This document shows, piece after piece, positions 9,417-21,342 of a DNA stretch of 64,000 nt. Below the pieces are notes generated by a model. The model was not told the origin of the DNA. It did not search any database and saw nothing but the letters and a program-made list of their open reading frames with translations. Within the stretch, counting starts at the first letter, position 1. Each line of letters starts with the position of its first letter. The position numbers and the translations under genes are program-made. The DNA comes from Thermothielavioides terrestris NRRL 8126 (Eukaryota; Ascomycota; Sordariomycetes; Sordariales; Chaetomiaceae), in the NCBI RefSeq assembly GCF_000226115.1, contig NC_016458.1, positions 4,498,001 through 4,562,000 on the forward strand, written 5' to 3'.

Positions 9417-12324
9417 CTACCTCCCCCGCGCAGCCTTCCTCTTGCGCAGCGCCTTCTCGCGGGCGTACTCGTTGGCCGCGTGGCCCTCCTCGCCCTGGAT
9501 CTCGGCGATGAGGCGCTTGAACTTCTTCTCGTAGGCGGCGTCGCGCTCCTTCTTGACCCGCAGGTTCTCGCGCTGCAGGAAGGCGGCGTCCTTGCGCAGC
9601 TCGCGCAGCGCGCCCTTGCGCTCGCGCTTGTGCTCCGCCCGCAGCCGGGCCAGCTCGGCGCGCTCGCGGTCCGGGTCGTAGTGCTTGTCCGGGTCGAACG
9701 AGTCCTCGAACTTGGGCACGTACGTCCGGATGGCCAGCGGCCGGTGGTGGTGCAGCTCGAGCGGCCGGCGGGAGAGGCGGGCGAGCTGCAGCAGGCGGGC
9801 GATGGCGGAGGCCGTGTCGGTTAGTCTGGTTGTGAGGGGGGGCGGGAGGTGGGTGGCGTTGGGGGTGGACGCGAGGTGTTGGAGGACGGCAAGGGCCGGC
9901 TGGAAGGTCTCGTGGAAGGCCGGCAGCTTGTGCCATGTTTCGGCGGCCGCTCTGAGAATGGCCGTGGTGGTGCTGATGATGGCTACTTTGAGCGAAGCCT
10001 CTTCTGCTGGGGACAGGGGCTGCGCTTTTTGGCAGTCGGTGCAGTTAAGCTGTCGGATTGGCGTCTCGCTCGCGCCGCTGATCCGAATGCCCGCCGCCGG
10101 CTCGTGGACCGGAAAGAAGCCCAGCTTCTCTGGGGGCTTCTTGGGAGCCAGGGCGCACAGTGTGTTGAGGCAGAAGTTCATCAACTCCGGGACATAGCGC
10201 TTCGAGAACTGTTGGTACTGCAAAGCAAGGATGGAGAGGTATGTCCCGGTGGCGTGGTCGTGCAGGTTCTGGGGGATCTTCTGCCCGAGGTAGCGAGCAA
10301 TGGCAAGCATCGCCGGGGTGACGACCTGATGGAAGTGGTCAGACGTCGGGAAGGTTGTCCCGATCGCGGTCAGAATGACCAGATCTCCCACGGTGAGGGC
10401 AAGGGGCCGATCCTGCTCCATCACCTGGATGTGTGCACGGTACGCCTTGGCCACCTCGATCGGGAACGACTTGGCTAGTGAGTGGATGTGCCGGCTCAGA
10501 CTCTCCAGAGTGGGAAACCAATCAGGCTTGAACCGATCGCCCAGGTATGCGACATGCCGCACCAGGACTTGGGAGAAGTTGCCCAGCCTCTCCTTGTTCT
10601 TGCTGTCCAGTTTGGGATGGTACAGGGCTCTGATGCGCTGAACAGCTACCGGTAGTTTGGCCACCTGAATGCCTTCGAACGCCTTCAGTAACTCTTCGTG
10701 GGTTTGCGGACATGGGAAGGTGTAGGGTATTCCGTTCTCGTCATCTCCCTCCGCCGTTCGGACTGCTTGGAAAACAGGGTCCTTCGACTCGGCCTCAGTC
10801 AGGATCCCCTTGACAAACTCGTCATCGTCGTCATCGTCGGAGCCGACTTCCGATTCGGCATCCTCGTCGTCGCTTTCGACCGCCTCCATGTCGTCGCTGT
10901 CGAGTTCCAGCTCGGAGCCGCTGGCGACAAGGTCGTCGTCGATTAGGAAGTCGTCCTCGTCATCAAACCCCAGCTCGGTGGCGGTCGGCCGGTACTTGAT
11001 CCCCTTCCCGAGACCAAACTCATCGTCTTCCTGGACATTGAAGGGGTCGTAGGCTTGCCCCTCCGCACTCCCCTTTCCTTTCTTTCCCATCCCCTCCTCC
11101 TCGTCCTCCTCATGCTCCTCATCGACTTCGCCCCGCATCCGTCGCAACCGCTTCTCCTCGAGTTCCTTCAGCCTGTTTGCCTCCTCTTCTGCCTTCTCTT
11201 CCTCCGTTTTCGTCCTCTCGGCAGGCTGTGCGCGCTTGTCTGCCGCGAGCTGCTTCACCCGGATGTCGTAGTCCTTGTCAAGTGCAGCTTTGTCCTTTCC
11301 GGCAATGACAATAGTGCCCTGCGTGTCCTTCGGGTCCGTTGATGGAGGTTTCTGCCTCTGGAAAAGCAGCGCCTGAAGTTCAGGCATTGTCTTGTCGATT
11401 TCGGCCCTGAGCTGGTTGTCCTCCTCTTTGGCGGCTTGCCGTTCCTAAAGAGTCGTTAGCGCGTCCTTCATATACGCTATATGTTCATAGAAAACCGCAA
11501 GACGTACATATCTGTAGAGCTTGGACTTGGCAATGACCTCCTCGTAGATCTCCTTCTTCGTTTTTTTCCTTTCCGGCTGCTCCTCCTCGTCTTCCTGCTC
11601 TGCAGCAGCCTCCACAAGGCGTTGGCGCTTGAGCCTCCTTCTCTCGGCGCGCGAGCTGTCAGACTCATCCCCGGAGGGCAGGTCCTCATCTTCGAAGTCG
11701 TCCTTCACGGGCCCCTCTTCGTCGTCGTCGAACAGCGGTTTGCCCAAATGCGTCAGTCCTGCCGTAGGCTCGTCATCGTCCTCCAGATCGAACACAGAGT
11801 TCTTCTTGTGGTTCCGCTGCTGCTCTCGAGTGTATCTCTCGATCATCTTGTCCTCGAGCGACATGTTCGGATCGCCCTCGCCAAAGCGCCGGTCAATGAG
11901 CCCCCCGACCTTGTTCCGCCGCTGCAGCTCAACGAGAAGTGTTTGTCGCCGCTAGAAATGAGTCATTAGCAACGTTCCGCTCGGCGCTAGCTCCCGCTCG
12001 CTCGCCGGGGAGCCGAGGACATACCCGCTCCTCTCCCACGGCCTTCGCAAGACCCGGCCGCCCCTTGATGGCCATGGCGGCCTTGTCGCTGGTGGGCCTG
12101 TTGGTGGTGACGTCGAACTTGGGACCGCGGGCATTTGTCTTGAACTGGAAGGGGTTGAACTGCTCGCGGATGCTGGCCAGGGCCTCGGACCGCCGGAGGC
12201 GCTTGTCGTCTTTGGCTTTCTGATCCAACGCATTCTTGCGCTTCTGTTTCTTGGACTGCTGCGGACCGATAATTCCCTGCTCACGCAGCGAGGCCTTGAG
12301 CCTCTTGAGTTGTGACCCGGCCAT
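9417..12324 (-). CDS. nop14: Nucleolar protein NOP14, small-subunit processome component
   Basis: U3 snoRNP-associated factor needed for 18S rRNA maturation and 40S assembly in the nucleolus. Three exons: 12324-12025, 11951-11508 and 11444-9417, all phase 0, with introns of 73 bp (GTATGT...CTAG) and 63 bp (GTACGT...TTTAG); product 923 aa. Splicing restores QRRNKVGGLIDRRFGEGDP across the exon 1/2 join and KSKLYRY-ERQAAKEEDNQL across the second. The N-terminus MAGSQLKRLKASLREQG is the family start; there is no earlier in-frame ATG. The middle has long acidic runs (about 330-430), followed by the conserved helical C-terminal half and a Lys/Arg-rich tail (about 830-923) ending KALRKRKAARGR, suited to nucleolar localisation and RNA contact. 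It is divergent from the gene at 12640. Confidence 0.95.
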
Positions 12325-12639
12325 TTCGGAGAATGGGACTCTCGTGCTTGTCTCCAATCCCAAGGCGGCGGCTTCTTGCGCAGGAGCTTCTTTCCCAATG
12401 CCGCTCAGAGATTTTTGGGGTGCTTGGAGCACTACCTCGTTATCTTATCAGCGAGCTGCCCCACCTGCAGGGAAATTTTGGCGGTGAGCCGCGGCAGGAA
12501 CAGTGAACCGAATGCACGCAGTAACAACTGGAAAGAGATTCCAGGTTGACGTGGGTGTCAACGCCCGGCAGGTCCTCGGCTGCTCCGCGCAACCAACACC
12601 AGCGGCCGCCGAAGATCATCACCAGCCCACATTCGCACC
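12325..12639. promoter_or_regulatory. Short shared upstream region of nop14 and the gene at 12640
   Basis: Only 315 bp separate two divergent start codons, so both promoters must lie here or overlap the genes. I see no clear TATA element; this fits a housekeeping bidirectional promoter. Confidence 0.45.
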
Positions 12640-13722
12640 ATGGCATGGTTCAGCAAACTCATCCACGATGACCGGGTGTTGCTTGGCTACCTGGCCATCA
12701 ACACGGTGGCATGTCTCTGGGGGATCCACGTGCTGCTGAGGAAGTGGCGCGACGAGGCCGAGATCAAACCAGCGCAGCCCAAGACGCAGTACATTACTCA
12801 GGAGACCGAGGACGCGCTGAAGCTGGGAACGCTCGACACGCTGCTCGGTCACTACAACTATTCGATCCGAGAGACGGCGGCCAAGATTGTCTGCGACCGG
12901 GCTGTTAACGACAGGGAAACTGTCGACATGCTGCTGTGGGGCATCACGCGGCCCGACTACGAGGAGCGCCTGAAAAACCTCAGGGCCCTTGCTATCATCA
13001 CCGATCCTCGTGAGTCGCCAGCAAATCGCGCACTCCGTTTAGGTCCTGGGTGTGCTGGAGCTGACCTGCGGCTGACTGCACGCAAAGATAGCCTCGAGCG
13101 ACTCCATAGGTGGAAGGCCTATGCTGCCCTCGTCAGGTGCTTGGAGCTGTCCCTCGACCCGGAACAGGAAGTGCTCGACAATGAAGACTGGGACGAGTAT
13201 CCGCTGCGCGACATGACGGAGAAGCTATGCCTGATGTTCATCAGCCAGCTGCTCAATTGCTACGACGCCGAGAAACTGGTCAAGGCCAAGTTCGTCGAGA
13301 AGTGGCTGGCCAAACAGAATTGGGGGAAAACTAGGGAGGAACGGTTGCGGAACTTCTTGCAGTACTTGCGCTGCAGAGCCAACCGCATCACTGACATCAT
13401 CGTTTGCATCCGGGGAACGCGCTCTGGCCGAGAGGCACTAGAAGCGGCTGGCCTCCTCCCGCCGTCGACGCCCACGGACAGTGATCCCGAGGACAACATC
13501 CCCTTGATTGAACGATTCAATGTCTTGCTCCCTGCCAACATCGACGTGAACAACCTACGAGAGGACGATCCGGCGAGGGTTCTGATCCGCTCTCTCCAGG
13601 CGGTGCAGTCAGTCGAGGAACAGCGTATGAGGCATCGGCACCGTGAGGCCATGGTACTGAATGACGGAAGCCATCCTGTGAATAGCGACGACATTATTCA
13701 GAGGGCGGAATCCCCCTTGTGA
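12640..13722 (+). CDS. Uncharacterised membrane-anchored helical protein
   Basis: No named family recognised. The N-terminus MAWFSKLIHDDRVLLGYLAI carries one hydrophobic segment (about residues 14-33, LLGYLAINTVACLWGIHVLL) followed by basic residues, typical of a signal-anchored outer-membrane or ER protein facing the cytosol. The rest is soluble and helical, resembling an armadillo/HEAT-like fold only in composition. A probable intron at 13010-13087 (78 bp, GTGAGT...AAAG, branch GCTGAC) has no stop and is a multiple of three, so the frame stays open: spliced product 334 aa (TDP-HSLERLHRWKAYAAL), unspliced 360 aa. I favour splicing because the intervening peptide is low quality and the donor is perfect. 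It shares its promoter region with nop14. Confidence 0.75.
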   Translation: MAWFSKLIHDDRVLLGYLAINTVACLWGIHVLLRKWRDEAEIKPAQPKTQYITQETEDALKLGTLDTLLGHYNYSIRETAAKIVCDRAVNDRETVDMLLWGITRPDYEERLKNLRALAIITDPRESPANRALRLGPGCAGADLRLTARKDSLERLHRWKAYAALVRCLELSLDPEQEVLDNEDWDEYPLRDMTEKLCLMFISQLLNCYDAEKLVKAKFVEKWLAKQNWGKTREERLRNFLQYLRCRANRITDIIVCIRGTRSGREALEAAGLLPPSTPTDSDPEDNIPLIERFNVLLPANIDVNNLREDDPARVLIRSLQAVQSVEEQRMRHRHREAMVLNDGSHPVNSDDIIQRAESPL

Positions 13723-16132
13723 CAGGGCGATCCACGGCAAACCTCGAAAGCATCCCTCGAGCATATCGTGGCTCTCAGCAGCCCGATCCACTTGCGCGCG
13801 ATCCACTTGCGCACGTCGACAGGAACAAACTGAGAGAATGGCGAGCTGAACGAAGCAGCTCACCCGCCTCTGCTTTCTGCCAGCGCCAAGCCCGAGCCTA
13901 TCAAGCATCTAATCTTGCTTGTTGAGCCTTGGCGGAAGGTAACCGGCTCCATCGTGGAAGCGGGGATGATCCGGGTTCAACGAATGGCTGCTTCACTGCA
14001 GCGGGGATCTCGCCTTTCCGCACGGGATATTCCGCACGGGATTACACGCTAACTGCGGATTACAGCGCCACGCCGGTAGCAGTGCCGAGCAGACCGGTTT
14101 CGCTACGCCAACACGGCATGGCGACGCGGAAAAGCTCCGAGCGCATGTTGGAAGCGGAAACGTTTTCTGAAGCTGGTGCAGGCCAGGTTCGCACCTGCTT
14201 CAACCCGGAGCGGAAGGATGAATGCCAATATCAAAACCGTGCCGTCTCTTGGGGTCTTGAGCAAATAGTTATGGAGTAGCAAACGGAAACACGGTGCAAG
14301 GTTCCATGCGTGTGGAGGATCACGGAGTACGCAGTATTCCGCAGTATTCCATACGGAGCAGGACCGTTTCCCAGCGTGGCGTTGCGCCGCACCAGTTTTG
14401 TGTCCGGGGTGTGGGCTGCTTTGCAGATTTCACACGACTACTGTGGTATACAGTCGTGTCGTGTACAAACATCCTGTCAGGTTGGTCTCTTCGGCCACAC
14501 GACGAACGCTCTTTGCGCCATCTGAAATCCAGAGTTGCGCTGTGACATCTTGTCAGCGTTGCATCAACAGGGCCAGGGACGAGTGTTCCGCCGGGGACAG
14601 TTCCGGTGGATTTGTTGAGATGCACCCACAGAGAGAAAGTTCTACGACCTGCAAGGTAACAAAGGTGATCACCCGGAGGTCAGACATGGTTGATCCACTG
14701 AATGCCCGGCAAAGGCTGTCAATCCCAGACAACTTGCCGCCTTGTGTGGAACACGCTGGTAGGCCTGGCGGGTTGCGTGTCTCATCAGGTCCACGAGCCG
14801 GATGGAGATCTCTGCCCCAAAGTCTCAATGCTCGCCCAATCTCCTGTGAAAGTCAGGGAGGGGCTGATGCAGCTTCCTGTGGTGCGTGGCCAGTCAGTCA
14901 ATGGCTGTGCGAACGCATCTCCCGTATGGTCAAAGTTCCCACGTCTAGGCGATGGCGCCAGCTAACCACTCAACCTATCATTTCGGCCCTTCATTGTTTG
15001 TTTTTGATTCTGTTTCCTTCCCTGATCTTGTCTGGGCGTAAGCAACAGGCACGGCAACACCAATGAGCGGCGGGGGCATGAGATCGGGGATACGGCGCCT
15101 ACTCGTAGTAAGATCAAGAGAATACCCACTCTTTTGCAGGACAGGAACCCTGGTCCAATGTCAGCCGACAACTGGACAAGGCTGCTTGGCGGCTGTGTAC
15201 ACAGTAGTGTACCTGTGGAGCTAGTATACCTTACGCAGTTAACGTTCGGGGATGCAGGGAGGACTGCTCTGGGGAAGAAAATCACAAAGAGCATCGATGC
15301 GTTTCCCATCCGATGTTCCGATGTGTCGCTCACCGATGCTGCTCAAAGCTCCATATCCAACGGCTGCCTCCCGTCACTGCTCCCCCGTCGATCTTGCCCG
15401 CGCATGCTGCGGCCGGCCTGTCCCACTGGTGGTCCACTCGTTGCTTCATCTTCCAGAGCTTACCAGCTCATTTCCCACGCCCCTTTTGCAACGGCGGTCG
15501 CGAGCTTTCTTTGGGCTAAGAGCATTCAATTGCCGGCCGATCTCATTTATCGCATCGTTTTCGACTTTCTTCTTTCTGTTCCCGATCCGCCGGGCTCGCC
15601 ACCGACGTACACAACTTTCGCCTCCGCAAACGCGACTAAATAAGCCACCCAAGGAACCGACCGCTCCACCCGACCTCAGGGCAACTAACTGACCGAACAA
15701 ATCGCCAACCTGAGACATCCGGAGAGCGCACGATCTTCCGGTCTTTATTCGCCTTGTTGGGTTGCGCCAACGACCGACGGACCAAATGCAAAGAGGCTTC
15801 ACTGTCACATTTTGAAACAGAAAGCAGAGAGCGACCAGCAGGCTCGCTTTTACGCGGTATTCCTTTATTCTCAGTTTTGGGCGGGCTGACTGGTCTCGGC
15901 GGGCCAGTGGATTCGGTCCAGCGGTCTGGATGGTGCCCTGTGGCCCGTCCCGAGCCTGCTAACGTTAGTTAACTGGCGGTCGCTTTTAGCGGGTCCCGTC
16001 CCCAACAGGGACCGCCCTGGAGTGGGGTGTTTGCCCGTGCCCGAGCCTGCTTGGGAAGGAGCGGGGGGTGTAAACAATTAACGAAAGGCGCCGTCACCAG
16101 GGTGTGGTTGCCACCAGACCGTTCTCGCCAAG
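13723..16132. other. Intergenic region upstream of the CAP-Gly gene
   Basis: This 2.4 kb region has no frame with recognisable protein character. It holds small repeats: a 13-base direct repeat TTCCGCACGGGAT at 14016 and 14030, an exact 10-base tandem GCAGTATTCC at 14331-14350, and an inverted repeat with ACACGACT/AGTCGTGT arms at 14432-14459. The final several hundred bases are probably the promoter and leader of the gene at 16133. Confidence 0.45.
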
Positions 16133-18879
16133 ATGTCGTCCACCATCACCACTACGTCGACGTACAACACCACGACAAGACACACGCTGTCGAGACGGCC
16201 CGGACGCGGCGGCATCGTCACAGCATCGACCCCGAATCTGAACCAGCTGTACACAGCGCAGTCAGCGCAGTCAGCGCAGTCCTCGCGCCTGGCGGCACCC
16301 GCGCTCGCACGCAAGGGGTCCGTCGCTGCGCTCACCCAAAACTCGTTGGCGGCAATCCCCGATGACTCGGACAGCTACGCGTACAACTCCGTCCTGACCA
16401 GCGACACCATGCCGACCCCGCTCACGCCCGCCCGCCCCGGCGGCAGCGACGAGATCGCCATCGGCGACACGGTCGAGGTCCCTGGCAGCATGACGGGAAC
16501 CGTCCGTTTCATTGGGCCTGTCGCCGGGCGCAAAGGCACCTTTGCTGGCGTCGAGTTGCACCCCGACTACGCGCCCAGGGGGAAGAACAGCGGCGATGTC
16601 GACGGGTAAGTGGCTCCGCATGCCTGCTTGGTTATTCTGTTCGCACTGTCTAGCTGGGCACACACTCGACGGCTTGTTGATTACGAGGCTGACTGTGTAA
16701 CCTTCCTTCGTGCAGTGTCCACTACTTCACGACGGCGCAACCAGGCGCCGGCATCTTCCTCCCGCTCTCCAAAGCTATCAAGCGCGAACCACCCGAGATT
16801 CCGGCAAGCTCGATCCCGCTCACACCAGGGAGCGGCGGATTGAAAGTGGCGAGCCAGAACGCGACCAACTACACCCCGCCGACTCCTGGCTTGCCCAAAT
16901 TGAGCCAGTCGGTTGGCGCAGGTCGCGCTCCGAGTCCGCTTGGCAAAAAGATGCGCCCCTCGCTACCGCGCCCGGAGTCACCCGTCCGGAGGCTCATGAC
17001 GCCTGGTCCGCGCCCCACCATCGCGACCCCAGCGCCAAAAGCGCCCGCCCGGTTCGGCAGCCCGACCTCAGCCAACAAGTTCGCCCAGAGCGTTCGAGGC
17101 ACCGCCGGTGATCCCAGCAAGCGAACACCAGGGCATGCTCGGAAAGGAAGCGTCGGCCCGCGCAGTGTCTCGGCCCTTGGGGTTACGTCGAACCCAAACC
17201 TGACCGACGACGACACGACGCCCGTTGGCGTGCAGAGAACGCAAACAAACGGCAGTGTCGGCTCTGTCTCGTCCTTCGCGCTGAAGGTACGGCCGGCCTC
17301 GAGGGCGACGTCGCGGATCGGCAACCACGCCACCGACGAAGAGGTGGAGAGGCTGAGGGCGGAGCTGGAGGAACGGGATCGCCAGCTCAAGGAGCAGGCT
17401 ACGACGCTCGCGGAGATGGAGAACAGCTTGACGGAGCTTCAAGGCCTCATCGAGAACTCGGAAGGGCCACCGGGCAAGCGGCGGGGCAGCATCGACGACA
17501 AGGACGCGGCACAGCTTCGGGCGCTCCTAAGGGAGAAGAACGACAAGATCGCCATGCTCACGGCCGAGTTTGACGCCCACCGGGCAGACTTCCGGAGCAC
17601 TATTGATACCCTAGAGATGGCGAGCGCAGAGACGGAGCGGGTCTACGAGAAGAGGATCGAGGAGCTGATGCAGGAGATCCAAGAGCTTCAAGACCGGACG
17701 GCCGACGTCGATAGCATCGCGGCCCAGCTGAAGCAACTGGAGGAGCTGGTGCAGGAACTCGAGGAAGGCCTCGAAGACGCTAGGAGAGGAGAGGCCGAGG
17801 CGCGTGGCGAGGTGGAGTTCCTGCGTGGAGAGGTCGAGAGGACACGCGCCGAGCTTCGCCGAGAACGGGAGAAAGCCCAGTCCGCCGTGAGCAGCGCAAA
17901 CGGTCTTGCCAACGGCGGTTCCATGTCCAAGGAGTTGGAGCAGAAAGAAGACGAGATCAGAGGCTTGAAAGCCATCATTCACTCGCTCAGCAGGGACTCG
18001 GTGCCAAACGACAACTCGGACAGGACCCCGTCCCAGCGGGCTTCATCCTCCCGCCCGCAGCTGGGCGAGTCCATCGAGGATCGCCTCACGCGCGAGAAAC
18101 TCGACCGCGAGGTCGCTGAACTCCGTGCCCTGCTCGAGAGCAAGACGAGCCGTGAAGAGGAGCTCGAGCGCGAGCTGGAGACGCTGCGCAGGGCCAGCGT
18201 CATGACGGCGGTCGGGCCGGGACGCCGCGCAAGCGCCATGACCACCGGCAGCACCGGCAACGACCGGGGCTCGATCCGCGACTCGCGCGGCACCGTCATC
18301 GCCCCGGCCGGCGCCGGCAGCCCGGAGTCTCAGCAGCAGCAGTACAAGGGCCTCGCGCCGCTGAAGCCCCGCCTCCCCAACCGTGGCCGCGCGCTGGAGA
18401 CGACGCCCGAGAGCGACTCGTACAGCACGGCCACGGAGAACAGCACGCTCTGGTGCGAGATCTGCGAGACGTCCGGGCACGACATCCTGACGTGCACCAA
18501 CGTGTTCGGATCGTCCGACCAGCAGCAGCGGGATGCAGCCGCGGGGAAGAGCCACGGCCACGCGGATGAGAGCGACAGGGGCTTCCATGACCCAGGCATC
18601 AAGCCCGCTCCCCTGTCGCCCCTCAAGCCGGCCGGCACCGCTAATGTCTCCCACGCCGCGCCGCCGACCGCGAATAGGTACAACAATAATAATAACAGCA
18701 GCAGCGGCGGCGTCGGCAGTAACAGCAACAACACCCCGGTCAGGATCATCCCCAACCCGATGGACTCGGGCCCCGTGGCGGGCAAGGAAAGCGGCACGGT
18801 GGACGCTAGCAAGTGGTGTGCCCTGTGCGAGCGCGACGGCCACGACAGCGTGGACTGCCCGTTCGAGGACGCCTTCTAG
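16133..18879 (+). CDS. CLIP-170-type microtubule plus-end tracking protein (CAP-Gly, coiled coil, two zinc knuckles)
   Basis: Plus-end tracking protein related to Bik1/Tip1/CLIP-170, acting on cytoplasmic microtubules. Exons are 16133-16605 and 16716-18879, with a 110 bp intron (GTAAGT...GCAG, branch GCTGACT) that interrupts the CAP-Gly domain; product 878 aa. The CAP-Gly domain (about residues 111-178) has GTFAGVELHPDYAPRGKNSG and, after the splice, GVHYFTTAQPGAGIF. GKNSG replaces the common GKNDG. A Ser/Pro/basic linker (about 185-360), likely to bind microtubules, is followed by a long coiled coil (about 365-650). Two CX2CX4HX4C zinc knuckles sit at about 737 (CEICETSGHDILTC) and near the C-terminus at about 859 (CALCERDGHDSVDC). 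In CLIP-170 such knuckles bind dynactin or LIS1-type partners. A serine- and asparagine-rich linker separates the knuckles. Confidence 0.93.
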
Positions 18880-19877
18880 CGGATGCACTCGGCCTCGGTG
18901 TCCTAGGTTCTAGGTGGAGAAGGCGGGGCTGGATACATGATGATGCTGGCGGTGGTGGTGGCGGCGATTTTTCAGCTGTCGGGGGCATTCGGATCCTTGC
19001 CTTGCCAGTGTTGAATGTTGGCCTGTCTAGGAGGGGGTTTCCTCTGTTTTGGTTTGGTTTTCTGTGTACTCTTGTTTGTAATGCGATACAATGCGGTGCA
19101 ATGTATTCACTAGCCTTATGGTACATGCTTGGAGTATTTTCGTGAGGCGCGCGAGGCGGCCTGGTGGCGATGATGGGCGACGTCGACATACTTTCCTGGC
19201 ATGCTAGGGGTGGAGTGGTCGGCTGGATAGTGGCCGATCGTAGCAAGGAAAGGAAGAGTAGATTGTTGATTGTACTCAGTGTCCAAGTTATCCTGTATCC
19301 CATCTGCAGAGTAAGACTAGCTAGCTTTATGCCTAAGGAGATGCGTGGACTAATTAATTCTCGGCCTTGATGATCCAAACTGGCACGAAGGTACCAAGTG
19401 TTGGATGTAAATGCTGAGTCGAGAGCTCCCAATTTGGAAGGGAACTTGGCTGACGACGCGGCTGGGCAGTCAGGGGGTATCCTTGTGAAGTCAGTAAGGG
19501 ACCCACTGCACAGCACTCCGATCCTGCCGGCCGCAGCGGCCGCAGCACCGGGGTGCTCCACTGGCTGCTGTGCAACGGGCCAGAGGCTGAAGATGATTGC
19601 GATCCTGGCCAGTTCAACCACCTCACTTCCAAAAGGCGCTGAGCCGGCCTCCTCTTCTGTCACATTGTGCCCGCCGATTTTCACTACTTAGGAAGGCTGC
19701 AATTGGCACCTGGCAGCTGAATTAGTCAATTACAGAACTGGAGGGAGTCGTTGCGGAACCGCGCCGGCGTCCCCGGGTTTAAACGCAGTCAAAATCAACA
19801 GCCCGATGCGAATCAAGCGCGACGCCCGTTCCCACTGAGCATCGAGATCGCTCTTCTTCCCGGGTCATCAGCTGGCC
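18880..19877. other. Intergenic region
   Basis: This 1 kb gap lies between two plus-strand genes. An open minus-strand frame spans much of it but has no protein character and overlaps the 3' end of the CAP-Gly gene; I treat it as chance. The terminal 200 bp are presumably the kinase promoter. Confidence 0.45.
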
Positions 19878-21342
19878 ATGGCGCAAGTCTTATTTGACCT
19901 CGTATCCTCCATCGGGAGCTGTCTGAACTGCTTCCCCAGTTCGCCGACTCTCAAGATCAACAGCCGGAGCTTCAAGATCCTGCGCCTGCTGGGCGAGGTG
20001 TGTCCGCCTCCCTCCCCGCCCAGCCGTCTTGAGTCAACCCTTCTCCCCGTTTTCCGTGCTGACAATCGGGCTTGCGCCGGAGACAGGGCGGCTTCTCGTA
20101 CGTCTACCTCGTGCAGGACACGGCGACGTCAGAGCTGTTCGCGCTCAAGAAGATCCGCTGCCCGTTCGGGGCCGAGTCGGTCGCGCAGGCGATGAAGGAG
20201 GTCGAGGCGTACAAGCTGTTCGCGCACAGCCCGGGGATCATCCACAGCGTCGACTACGCCATCGCCACCGAGCGCGGCGGCGGCGAGGAGAGCAAGACGG
20301 TCTACGTGCTGCTGCCCTACTACCGCCGCGGCAACCTGCAGGACATGATCAACGCGAACCTGGTCAACCACACCGCCTTCCCCGAGAAGAGGCTGATGCA
20401 GCTGTTCCTGGGCGTGTGCAGGGCGCTGCGGGATATGCATCACTACAGGGGCCCGGGCGCCGGTGCGGGCGCGGGCGCCGGCCCGGAGAGGATGGAGATG
20501 CGGGTTGACGGCGTGGACGAGAATGTGCGGCACGCCAAGGGGCGACCCGGCGCGGACGAGGACGACGAGACGGAGCAGCAGCGGCCGCTGATGACCGAGG
20601 ACGAGAGGCTACCGCCTGCTGCTCCGGGGACCGTGCGGAGTTATGCGCATCGGGATATCAAGCCAGGTGGGTTTCTTTTTCTTCTTCCTCGCCGTCGTCT
20701 CTCTCAAATTTGCACTCTCAAACGCCCAGGGTTTACTGACTGCGTCACCGCCCCAACCCAGCAAACATCATGATCTCCGACTCGGGCGCGGAGCCGATCA
20801 TCATGGACCTCGGCTCGATCGCGGTGTCGCCGCTGCCCATCACCAGCCGCTCGCTGGCCATCGCCACGCAGGACACGGCGGCCGAGCACAGCACGATGCC
20901 GTACCGCGCGCCCGAGCTGTTCGACGTCAAGACGGGCACCGTCATCGACACCAAGGTCGACATCTGGTCGCTCGGCTGCACCCTGTACGCCTGCCTCGTC
21001 GGCAAGTCGCCGTTCGAGATGCGCAGCGACGAGACGGGCGGCTCCCTCAGCATCTGCGTGCTCTCGGGCGACTGGCGCTTCCCGGACGAGGGGCCCGGCG
21101 GCGCCAAGGACAAGGCAAAGGCCAAGGCCAAGGCCAAGGCGCCCGCCGCCGCCGCCGGTGGTTCGTCGAGTAGTGCCGCCGTCAGGCCGGGGGCGGATGA
21201 CGGGCCGGTCATCAGCGAGCCGATTCGCGAGGTGGTCCGGAGGTGTCTGAAGGTCGAGCCGAGCGAGCGGCCGGATATAGACGAGCTGATTGAGTTGGTG
21301 GAGCGCGTGGTTGACGAGTTGCCTGAAGATGGGTCGACTTGA
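19878..21342 (+). CDS. Serine/threonine kinase of the STK16/Env7 (NAK) family
   Basis: Membrane-associated kinase; yeast Env7 is a vacuolar palmitoylated member of this family. Exons: 19878-19997, 20087-20666 and 20762-21342, with introns of 89 and 95 bp; product 426 aa. The joins rebuild the glycine loop (LLGE-GGFSYVYLV) and the catalytic loop (HRDIKP-ANIM). Visible residues: K61 in ALKKIRCP, D230 in HRDIKPANIM, and D249 in IIMDLGSIA. DLGS in place of DFG is typical of STK16 rather than a defect. Next come MPYRAPELF and DIWSLGCTLYACLVGKSPFE. Cys15 and Cys18 in SSIGSCLNCF are candidate palmitoylation sites; there is no Gly at position 2 for myristoylation. Two low-complexity insertions are unusual: about 60 residues just before HRDIKP, and a KAKAKAKAK plus Ala/Ser stretch in the C-lobe. 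Confidence 0.92.

Noticed and set aside
13950..14000. Possible tRNA B box near GGGTTCAACGA
   Set aside because: No matching acceptor, D or anticodon stems could be folded around it.
18043..19684. Two minus-strand open frames of 280-290 codons around the CAP-Gly gene 3' end
   Set aside because: They lie opposite a well-supported gene or have no protein character or splice support.
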